Shown here: positions 24,001-36,000 of the stretch, one piece after another
Numbering within the stretch: position 1 is the stretch's first letter
Layout: each line of letters opens with the position of its first letter
DNA from: Phoronis australis
Lineage: Eukaryota > Phoronida > Phoronidae
Assembly: GCA_002633005.1 (NCBI GenBank)
Contig: NMRA01000017.1
Location: forward strand, 1,090,737 to 1,154,736
Length of the DNA: 64,000 nucleotides
Direction of reading: 5' to 3'
Notes under the pieces: generated by a model
Databases searched by the model: none
Seen by the model: only the letters and a program-made list of their open reading frames with translations
Told to the model about the DNA's origin: nothing
Translations under genes and position numbers: made by a program

Positions 24001-27000
24001 GTCAAAATATGATCAAGTTCCCCCCAGTGTAAATGGTGTTACAGCAATATTAGGGCTTAATGAAAACTGTTAAGTGGCAGTAAACCTAATATTTGTCAAA
24101 GAAACTTATCGCTTGAGACCATACTTTGCCCAGAAATGACACGATGTGACAGGCCGTGTGATAGTCTTGTCTCAAACAATAACAAACACTGTTCTTTACG
24201 CGATCGAAAATCACTTTTTGCATTCCAAGCCCACATACCCATTTTCACTGAACAACAGTTTGGGTATAATTTCATGCCCATTATGGTAAGTGCCCCCCCC
24301 CCCTTAAAGAACGCAAAACTCAGAGCTTTTAATATAATTCCTCTTTTAAGAGAATCTCCTCTTTTTGGCTTCAACTTCCTCTTATCTGATTTCCAGTTTC
24401 CTCTTTTTCGTCTTGTTTTTGTTATAATCTTGGCTTTATTCAAGTGAAAGCATTTATTTTCAATTTAAGTTTACAACTCAAAAAATTTTCCTTTCACACA
24501 AGCCTATTTATTTGTGGAACAGTACATCACCTGGAAATTTTTCCTCTTTTTTGTCATTGGTCATTTCAAGCCCTGGAAGCTGCAAACATGTTGAATAAGA
24601 ATTGCGTGATCAGATTGGTAGGTGCCTCAGTGTAGGGTATGCTTTGTATCCAGTAATGATGGAATGTCAACAGCATTGTTGACCATGTGCCAGGTGGAAT
24701 TGACAGGAATGTATGAATTACTTTTCAGGTGTCGAGTTATGGATTTTAACTACCTAGAAAATAAAGTGTTGCTGACATTGAAAGAGTAAGTTGACAAAAT
24801 TTCTTGCCACTTTCTTACCTTGTATTATTTACGAAATGTGGTTTGTGGCGTAATAGAGATTTTTTGCTTTTTATTACAAGCAAATTTAAGCTACATTTTT
24901 TAAATTGAAATTAATGAAGCAAAATTCAGGGGTGTTTTTGTGAGGATTGGTAAAAAAGAAATTTCAACAAAAGAATTCTGACATAAACATCATGTGAAAC
25001 TTGTCCAAATTCGGAACATTGTATCCCAGAATGGCTGATTGTATCAACTGAAAATGAAACTTTGAGATACTTTACGTTCAGGTCTCCAAAACGTTGTTAG
25101 GGATGGTTTTCAAATCGTTCCGCTTTTCCATGAGGGGCCATCAAAAATAATAATTGCAACTTTTAGTGTAAGATTTTTTTAGAAAAGCTGGAATGCTGTA
25201 TAAAAGCAAATGAAACGTCACTGCACAGACATTTTGATAAGGTCGTGCATAACTTCCATACATGTTTCTACCAATGAGTACTTAATCGTACATAATGTCA
25301 GTCACCCTTGGCCTTTGTTGCACACCTATGATGCTACTTACCAGTAACAACATGACAAGTTATTTGTAAACCTCTGTATCCTTAAATGAAGGGTTTGTAC
25401 CCCCTGTAGAGCAAGAGCGTAAGAGTCTGCTTATTAAGAGTTGTATGGCTAGTAAGAGCTAGAGCAGTGATTGCAAATGCTGTTTTCCAAGTGCAGTGCT
25501 CCCTGCTTTGTAACTGAGAAATGTTGAAACTGAATACTTGATGTTAATATTCAAGCTTAATAAACCAATAGTGATAAGACTTGTCTAGTGGACTGAATAT
25601 TTGCCTATAAAGTAAATTCCTAGTACCTTGGAGACCTCTTGTCTCCTTCGATGGCTTGATGTAAAATCCTACTGGCAGGAACTCAGGTCAATGGGGAACA
25701 TAATTTAGGTAACTATTCATTCCAGAAGATAGGTTTTATTGTCAGTATATTACCAAATTCCTGGATGGCTCGAGGCCTACATTTTGTTATCTCAATAAAT
25801 CACATTACAGACTCATTGAGTGTGTGCTGTAAATAGTAAAGTTACGATGGTCATGGCTAAATCAGGAGTATGGCGTTTGGAAACAGGACTTGGAATTTTC
25901 TTCTTTTAAGAGGATTTCCTCTTTTTTGCTTCCAGTTTCCCCTTGTTTAAATTCAATTTCCTCTTCTTTGATCTCTTTTTTGTCATTATTTTGACTTTAT
26001 TCATGCAAAATCATCTATTTCAGATAAATTTTACAACACATAAAATATTTCTGTCACACAAGCCTATTATTTGTGGAACGATACGTCACCTGGAAAATGT
26101 TCTCTTTTTTTGTCATTGGTCATTCCAAGCCCTGCCTTGGGAAAAACTGGCCCCAGTACCCAGTTGTGTGAAACAGTCCCAAATAGGGACTCAACTAAGT
26201 TCCCTAAAACAACTGCATGTTTGTGAGGTTGTGAAAGCACTGATTGTCATTTCTTTTGTGGTTTTAGTTTCATTACTAATTCCATTTTTTCCTTTGATAC
26301 AAATCTAGAGCGAACTCTATGTTCAACTCTCATAAGAACTAAGTCCTTATTTACTTTCATCGAACTAAAGGCTCAGTGTTTTTGTTATATTGATAATGTT
26401 TTTAGGAGAATCTCATAGTAAAGATAAAATGTCAGAAAACGATTAGATCCCTTTGTGAATTACACAATTACACGTAAGATTTAGGAAACTCTTTTTAGAG
26501 TTCCTGTTTGGGACTGTTTCATCCAACTGGACACAGGTTACAAAATCAACAACTCAGAAGCTGTGCAAAACTCGCCCCAGAAATTTTAAGGATCAGTTAA
26601 CATTTCAGGCTTGTGTCTATAGCGTGTCTTAGTGTGTTGCAACAAATCCCACAGGTTATGGAAGTTAAATCAGACGCGATAAGTTGACAGTGATCGGTTT
26701 GAAGCTCCTGTAGGTTTAATTGTGTGTCATTTTATGATCCACATTTTTCAACTGATCTCAAAACTTGTGCGAACAAGAAATTGACAAAGGAATTGGCAGT
26801 GTGTTTGTGCTCGTATTTATTATTCGAAGTCTTAAATCTTATCTTAAATGGTAACATCAGTAAATTTGTTTCCTATAGGTTTAGAGCATTGCTCTAAGCC
26901 CGCTAATGCCATAAATTGTCAAATGTAATGAACTGTTAGGCGTATTGGTTTGCTTTTGTCTACGTAACCGCAAGAGTCATCGTTTAATTCAAACAACTGC

Positions 27001-30000
27001 GAATGACGCCCGCACGCATTGATGTTCTATTCAGACCTCTATTTAATACAATTGTTTTCGGCCTTTTGCTGTTTGTACTAGGACGAAAAAGCAGCTTCAC
27101 CTATCATTTGACGGGCCTATATTTGCTTGGTCAAACTTGCGTTTTCTTATTTTGCTAAAGGCTTTGCTAGGACTACCTGGTTAGCCCAATACATCTAAAA
27201 TAACTAAATTTCATTGAAGTTAGGCTTTAAAGGTGTGCCTGCATTGTGTTATTCTGTCTTGTTTGAATAAGCTGGCATTTGGGCACAGTTGTCTTATGGG
27301 ACTGTCCATTAGTTTGACATGTTGATTTATGCACTATTGACAACTTGTAGGAGTATCCTAAAGCAGCAATATCTCAGCTACAAAGACTTCTACCCTGGAC
27401 AGAAACTCAAGGTATTTCCATCTCCTATATTTTCTCATGTAACCGTCTTTACTCTTCAGTGACTTTCACGTGAAACAATTCATGTATTTTGTTTGCATTC
27501 TGATTCTGTTGTTTTTTAAAGCGGTATTGAACCCATGCTTTTATTCAAAAATCTAAGTTTGGATTTGTGCCATGTACCATTATAAGGTTAGTCTTGCTTG
27601 TTTCCTTCATTACTCTATTTAAAAGTTATCTCTGGGTAGGCCATGACCTGGAAATTTTCATGAGCTTGGTCTGTAGAAATAACAAACTGTCAGACAGAGT
27701 TCTTTTCAAACTCACCAGTCACTCCTGTTTTGACTACAGGACAATTTGAGATCAATTTCATAATGGTAATTGGCGTAAATAAAACAAATTGTCATAAAAC
27801 ATGGGCTTTATGGGGCTTTAACCCTTGAATTGGAGCGAGTTAAATTTTTAATCTGAATCTTTTGTCAAGATGCCATAGTTTGTTTAAAGGAAATCATTCT
27901 TGATATTCACTTTCCTAAACTTTTTGTTGTTCTGTAATATGTGAGTTAGTGAGAGCTAATGTTACAATTGGTGATGATGTATTTTGTTGCAGACACGTGT
28001 TCTCAGTGTCCAAGAGAGGGGAGTTGTAGTGAAAGTGTCCTCAAGAATCCGTGGCTTTATACCCAGCATTCATCTGGCTGAGGTGCCACTAAAACACCCA
28101 GAGAAAAAATACCAGAAGGATGCTATCGTCAAGTGTCGGGTAGTGAATTGTCTTTATTATATTTTTCATGTCTTGATTGGTTGTAAAGAAGATTATCTTC
28201 ACACTTGTTAAAGACATGGTTTACCTGCATTTGGGAAGAACTAAGAGTTCTCTGTTGCTCAAGATTAGGCCCAGTGAGTTGATGTTCTTCATGTTATTCA
28301 TCAAAATCAATATGACTGGCCAACCAGGCTGTCTGGTTCCATTACTAAGTGGTAGGTGGAATATTAGTGGGTTTATTGGCCATTATTTTTTCTCTGCATT
28401 AGTTGGTAGGTCAAGCCAGCTTACTGAGTCTAGTGTCAGCCAGTAATGAGCAGTCATTTCTATGTAGCCCTTAAAAAAGCCTTTAACCTCAGTAATGAAC
28501 AAGTTGAGACTAGTTCTGTAGTGGTAACTTGTATAAAACAAACATGATTTTTGACAGAAGGCTCACTCATTTACCTTTGTGGATATTGAAAATCGATGCG
28601 TGTGCATCGCAGATAAAAAATTTGTGGGATTGGGTTCGTCTAATCCAGAATCCTAAAGGTGTCATGCAGATGATTGTCTGCTTGTTAAACTTGTAGATGA
28701 TGTTTAGATAAGTGCAACCTGTTGTCTGGTATCTGTAATAAACTGGACTTCTGGCTGCTTGAAGTGCATCTAAAATCAAATGATCTCTGCACACCCCATA
28801 TCTACGTCTGCTGCCTGTGGTGTGTGGGATGACTGCTATCCCACAATCCTTTATATATGTGATGTCTTACTATCCATAAAATGGTTGATAGTTTTTAATT
28901 CGTTAGCCAACAGAAGAATGTGTTGTCTTATTTAGGTCTTGTAGTTACAAGTAGTATTTTCAGACGAACAATTCATGACATTATTTTGTAATATTGGGCA
29001 TCAAAACCAATGTCTGAAGCGACTGTTTCTGCTTTTGAATATCGCCAATTTCCATGACATGTTTTTGGCAGCTCTGGGTGAACCAACTCGTAGATAAGAC
29101 GGTGTCACCACCTGGAGGCTGTGTCAAGAGTAGCTTTAAAATCTTCGTGCCAACTTGCAGTCCTTGAATCTGCTCGCCTGTCTTGCGATGGTTGCCGTTC
29201 CTTTTACCTGCTCTTAAACAATCGAACATTCTTGCAGGTGCTGCGAGTGGATCCTGACATTTCCAAGCTGATTCTGACAGCCAAGAAATCTCTGGTGCAG
29301 TCCAAGATGGACGTTATTGCATCGTACGATACTCTCAAACCCAATATGTTGGTTCAGGGGTTCATAGCTTGTGTGAAGGATAATGGTGTGATGGTTGTAT
29401 TTTACAACAATGTCAAGGTATGGTCCAATGTAAATGCCATTGAAAGTTTTGAACTAGGTTTTTCTTAGAGAATAAGTCATTGAAGTTGTTATTTACTGAT
29501 ATTTTCAAATTCTTCAACATATTTGAAAGAATATGTAGCACAACTACCCATGCCCATTCAACGGTCCACAGTCACTGGCATTCTTATTAACTTAGCATTC
29601 CCATAAAAGCCATTTGGTCACCATCACAATTTTGTGTAGGAAATAAACAGTGGTCCAACTGCTGCATAGCACTTCTCCTGAGTCCAACAAAAGTCAATCA
29701 AAATCAGACTTGTGCTATCTTAACAGACAAATTATTCGAATGTATAAGTAAAAAATGGTGAACATTGTGCTTAGGTTGATGTGTAGGACCCTAGAAAAAT
29801 TTCCAAGCATGGTTAACTTGGGAACATCAGCTATCAGACTATGACCAATTTATGGGCCCATTCCAAGAAACTGACTTAAGTTCATTTGTACTTAAGTCTA
29901 AGATTTGTCTCAACTTCCAAACATTGAAGCTTCCACATCCAGTAAGTTAGTCAAAATTAAGACAAAACTCAAGTCATCAACTCAAGTCAAACTTAGATCT

Positions 30001-33000
30001 CTTCTTGAAATGGATATGAGATAATTTTTTTTTAAGTTTAATCTTAAAATTGTCTGTAATTTGAGATTTGTCTTAGCTAAGTCAGTTTTCTTGGACTAGG
30101 CCCATGATTACTTGACCCATTGGTGTCAGACTTTCTACTTAAGTTATACTTCAACTGGGTTACAATCTAGTTTTTAGATATTTGGCTGAATATGCAGACT
30201 GGTCAATAAGGTCCTACATATCATTAGGATAGTGTCTTCTGCCAGTTACGTTGTGTCATGGCTGGGACTGGGTTACGTTATCGTTGACCTCTTGTGTCGT
30301 GGCTAGGACTGGGTAACGTTATCATTGACCTCTTGTGTTGTGACTAGGGCTGGGTGCCATTGAAGGAACTGAGTGATGAGGTACTTCCATATCCCAAGAA
30401 GGTGTTCTACACTGGTCAGGTGGTCCAATGTCGAGTGATGGCATGTAACAGTGATCTGGCGAAGTTGACTTTGTCTTTCAGGGTAGGTGGCTAAACTTGT
30501 TACAGTAACTGTTTTTCATAAACTGTGCACAATAGTTTTTAGATATTTGTGAATTATAGCAACACAACATCTGCTTGTCACATCTCATGACCTAAATAAC
30601 ATTCAGTAAACTCCTTGTTTTTCCCTTGTGTTTTTTTCATGGCGACCAATATATTCTTTCCAATGATTATTTTGATTATTTTTATTTACGAAGGTGAATA
30701 CATTTTGATTTTCCATAAACTTAATTTTCATCACTTCTGCTGTCATTATAACAGTACTGCAGTATTGGAATGTTTAGCATGATGTCATTATGACGTTTTG
30801 AACCCAGTGTGATGGCATGTCTATTCTTATTTCTGGGTCCATATTGTGTCATCTAATGCCATGACACGTCATCACTAAGTATCTGAATAACTAATGACAC
30901 GTCATCACTAAGTATCTTTATAACTAATGACAAGTGTGATGACAAGGAGTCTCATGCTGTTGTAGAAAACATGCTCTATATTTCCTCAGGTTGATCACCG
31001 CCCTTCATTTGGTAGCAAACGAGTGGATTTACCTCCGGATTATGCTGTTGGCAAGGTACTTTCAAACCTTTTGTTCTGGTGTAGAAATCATCTTAGCAGT
31101 GTTTCTTTAATGGGAGACTTTCAGGAAGTAAAGGCAGGGGGCGTTCACGTGAGACTGGTTACTGTAATCACCACCAGAAGGTGCTTCTTTTTAGTGAGCA
31201 GCTGAGGAGTACATGTTCGACTTTGTGAAAAAGCCCTTTTAAAGTGTATGTGATTAGACGTGAGGCATTTTAAGCAAAAGTGAAATTGCCTCTATCCTTT
31301 AGAGGACGCTAGTACCCGGTCCTGCGTGATCTGTTGCCACATGAAAGTCTCCCATTGCGGTATCAGTGTAAAGTTTTTCTCTGGTAGCGCCAATTGCTTT
31401 TGCAACTGAATTCACTATCGAAATTGTGATTTTTGGAGTTGGTGATTTTTATTTGAATTGCATTAATAGAATATTGGAATTTCAAAAGAAAATGTCAACA
31501 GGCATGGGAACTTTAAAAAAATGATAATGCATTGATTGTCTAACATGTGGATGTGTCTGGTCTGATTGGACAAATCATCTCATAAACTGTCTTTTGAGAA
31601 GCTGTGTGAGTGCATGCGTGTGCAGTTTTGTTTGGTTTGAAAAGTGCATAAATTTTTATTGATATATTTGTTATTATTTTGAGAAATCAAATATTTAAAA
31701 GATCGTCCTTGAGGTTCCACAAAGAGTAAAATGTGAATTAGAAAGGATCAGTAACTGAATGATTGTGTTAATCAAACTGATTTCTTTTGTCTGGGTTACA
31801 AGATGCACAAATAAAAAGTTGTCCCTTATTAATCTCCTTATTTAGTGTGTTGCTTTCAGTGAGTGGTTTTCACTCCTGAGCACTTTACTTATCCGAGGTG
31901 ACCTTATGTTTGATGCTGCTTTATTACAGTTCACAAACTGCACTGTAGTTGGAAAGATAGATGGAGGACTAAATGTCCAACTGACACCTTCCAGTCTTAG
32001 TGCCTTCATTCCCAAAATGCACCTGTCTGACTACAGTGACCTCTGTCAAATACTTTGGGAACTACACCAGGAGGGTGATGTCATCAAAGATGCCATGTAC
32101 GTTCACAGCAGGACAACCATCACACTGACTTGTAAACAGTCATTCTTACAGGCATCCAAGAATGGGCAGTTGGTCACTGAGTTTGACCAATTAAAGGTAA
32201 CGTTTTGTGCTGAAACAGGCTATTTTGGATTTGTGTTGTTGTTGTGTTGATGTTAAGTCACATTCAAATAACCAAGACTTGGAATTGTACGCTGAAACGC
32301 GGATTTCCGCTTTTTTCTTTTATTCGATCCGCGTAGTTTTGTCATATTTTCGCAGAAAAATCGGACTTGCCATGAAATTATCGCTAAGAAGCGGAGACTA
32401 CAGTCTGGTAAAGATGACTCTGATGCACACACTGACATAATGCAAATTGAATGCCTCGCAAAACAAGTAAGAAAATGTCACGTCATAAAGCAAAAGTGTT
32501 GCTTTTTATTAGAAATTTATCTATTACTTGAATGAGGTGAAATGCCCATCTTTCCCCTCCCCTCCCATTCTCCCCAATTCAATGTGATGATAATCAAGGT
32601 TTGGAATTATCCGCGGATTTCCGCTTTTTTCTCTTATTTGATCCGCACATTTTTGTTATATTTTCGCGGAAAAATGGGATTTGCCATAAAATTATTGCGG
32701 TAAATTGGTTTCTCGCCGCGGCGTTGCTGACTACTCGAAAAACGGAAACGGCTCTTTATGTTTCGGAGGAACGAAAATTGTAATTGCAGATCACAGGCAC
32801 TCAAATTTGCCGACGACTCGTAACCATATATAAGAAACGTGTTTTCTTAGTAGTGAGTGACGTCAGTGCCAATCGAGGAACAGATAAATTCATGTGCCTG
32901 TGCCTGGGATTGCGTGGTTCATCAATGGCGTCTGCATGTGGTATAAAATCGCGGTGACAAATAGTGCGATTCTGCGGTCAAAAATGAGTGGAGCGTGGAG

Positions 33001-36000
33001 TAGACTGAATATTTCGTGCTTTACAGGACATTTTGTGTTGTAATTTGTGGTCACAGAGATGTAGCATTTTCAAATGGAAGACTCACTAGTCACTAGATGC
33101 TGATCATCAAGGATTGGTCCTCATCTGTTGTCTGTATAGATTGAGAATAGAAAGCGGTCTACCAGCAAACGGTGTTAGTTGAATAAAGGGCCATGTGAAT
33201 GCATGACTGTGTTGTAATGCAACTTGGGCTGTTGTTTCACATGTACCTATTAAGAGTTCCTGGTAGAGTACAAATTTGTTAAACACCCTGTATATTTACA
33301 CTGTTCCACAATGCTGTGCACACCCCTGGCATTACTAATTATCCATTGTCATTGCCTCAGTTTTCCAACATTTTATTTCAGCCTGGAATGTTGATCCCTT
33401 GCTGGATGCGCAACAGGATGGACTATGGTTACTTCCTGGAGTTGTCCAGTCAGCTGATCGGTCTTGCTCCTAACAAGGTAAACGTACTGAGGGTTTTTAC
33501 ACCAGCAACACTCATTACTTTTATTAATCTTTCTTCCCAATTGTTTTGCCACCTTACTTAATATTGGCATTCCAAACATGTTATGCATGATTGTAACTAG
33601 AATTCCATCCTTTTTCTAGTTTGTGTGTGACCATCGGTTAACAGACTATTCAGGTCTTTACAAGGCTGGTCAGTCGTTGATTGCCAAGGTAACTGAAGTG
33701 GACAGTGAGAAAAGACGATTCCTGTTGAGTTTAAGAATGTCAGACTGTTATCATGACAATGTAGACGATAGCACAGACATTGTCAGGAATTACCTGAAAC
33801 AGTCTCGTCAAGTCACTGAAATGTTCTCCAAGAGGAAAGGTTTGTATGGGTTTTGATTCCTTGACTTTTGAATCATCATCAAATTCTGGCAAGCTTGAAA
33901 GTGTCTTGAGTTTTGGACAATGTTAAATTATCCATTTTTGAAAATGTTGCGTGATGTCTGCTATATTGAAACAAATGAGAACAATCCATTAATCGTGATG
34001 TGTAAACTAATAGTTCCTAAAATTCTGAAAATACTTTTCAATTAAATATGATAAAAACTTGCTATTTTCAAAAAAGTTCCAAAGTACAATGTTGATGATA
34101 CCATCTTAAATTAGGAATTGGATGAAGTTTGTTGGGATGATGTATCCAGCTACATGTATTGTTGGGTTCCTCATTAAAACTTTCTCTGGTTCATAGGCTT
34201 TGCAGGCTGAAAACCCAGATAAGATCTTTCCCCATTGTTTAGGGGTCCAATGAGCCATTGTCCGCTATCACAACATGCACCCCAATTATCTGCCAAGTTT
34301 CTAAAGAGTTTCTTAAAACCAACTATTCAGTGAAACTCAGACAGGAGTGAGCATGGTCTTATTGGTGTTTTGAGATTTATCAAACAAAAAGACTGGTGGT
34401 TAGGAGTCACAAATGATGCTGTGAAGTTTATCAGTAATGTTTTGTTTTGACTTGGTGTAACCCTATTAAATAAATACACTGAAGGAGAGGAAGTTGTAAT
34501 GTAAGACAAGAAAAGACTGAATAAATTGCTTTAAAACCAGATGTGTATGCCTCAATACATTTTATTTGTAGGGAAGCTAGCCAAATTGGCATCTATAAAG
34601 GTTGGCTTGGTTATTACGGCTACTGTTACTGAGGTTACTAATCATGGTGTGCTGTGTAGTGTGAGTGATGGCCTAAAGGGGTTTGCTACTAGTGATCACA
34701 TGCCAGGTAAATGTCAACATTATTCATAGAAGTTGGAAGCATTAGCAATCTTTTGCTGTCAGAACTATTTTAGTGACAGAAAGATGTTTAAATTTGTGTT
34801 TCTTGAACTCTTTGAAATTACATGTCATTTGAAATATACAATATTGTAATCCGATCAAAGCAAAATTGCCCTCTTTGAATTGGAGTATCAGATTTGCAGA
34901 GTTGAATCTAGTCCAAAAAGCAATCGAATTCTTCGCTGTCCATCTTGCAATTCTGTAAAATTATAAGTGCTATCTCGCCATGCTAAAAGTCTCTATAATG
35001 TGTTCCATGCATGATATTTTGTGCTTCTGTATTACCATATGATTTGTCAAATGTTGCACTGCAGTGTCCTTGTTTTATAGGACTTAAAAATATCCAAACT
35101 TGGCTAACTTCAGAACATCAAATCTGAGAAATGGTTGATCAAATTCATATGAAAATTTCAGATACTATGGTTTATGCACTGTTCTCTATTAGAATTGCTT
35201 TTAAAAATACTCCAGTTTTGCATGATTGGCTGTAAAAATATGACTTTTTATGATTTTCGTGAAAAAAACTCAAAAGCTCCATCAAACGAAAATGAAATAT
35301 TAATTTAGAAAACTGTAACGATGTATTTGAGATTTCATATAGAACATTCACATGAACTGAAATTTGGACTTTTTATTGATACCATTGTTTTGCTGTCCTT
35401 GTACCTTAATTTACTGTTTTCTAAATTTTACCAAAGAGACATGGTCATATGACCCAATTTATTGCGTATTGATAAAAAGTAAAAAATCAAATTCTTGAAG
35501 GCCTTTCACTTTCAGAAAATGTTAAATTTTGCTGAGTTAAAATCTGTATTTTGTAGAAGTTTGGTAAAATACTCAGACTTGTCGATGAATTCCTTCATAA
35601 CCTGAAGTATGTACTCTTATCATGCTAGTGCTGACAGTATGTTATTAAAACTTCAGGTGTTCAGTGTAAGGTGGGCGACTCTGTGGAGTGCATCGTTTTG
35701 TTTGTCGACCTTCAGGGGGCGTGCCTGGAGTTGTCACTCAACCGCGACCTGATCAAGGCAGTCAAACATCTCCATGACAACAAGTTTACACAGGTGAGAA
35801 GGCAAGAAGTCTGACAGACAAAGGGTTACTTAGCTGTATCCGAAGAATGATTAGCTGTTTGTTATTGGTGTCAGTTTCCTTAACAGCACAGTGGTCAGTG
35901 TGACCTGGCGTGTATCCACAAGACTTTAGCTTGAGGTGAAAAATCTTGTTTTTATTGAGTGGAAACGGTGTATTCAATACCATAATTTATTAATTTTTTA

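Larger units (their letters stand above)
24786..27350 (+). other. Intron 11 of RRP5/PDCD11
   Basis: Holds the right copy of the direct repeat (about 25893-26138) and an inverted-repeat element (26158-26531). Around 25125-25160 there is a fragment of the GAGGGG-ATCAAAAAT repeat family also seen in introns 20 and 28. I see no exon. Confidence 0.6.

Noticed and set aside
24096-24447. Overlapping open frames of over 100 codons on both strands in intron 10
   Set aside because: They fall on C-rich and CT-rich low-complexity sequence and on the direct repeat flanking exon 11.
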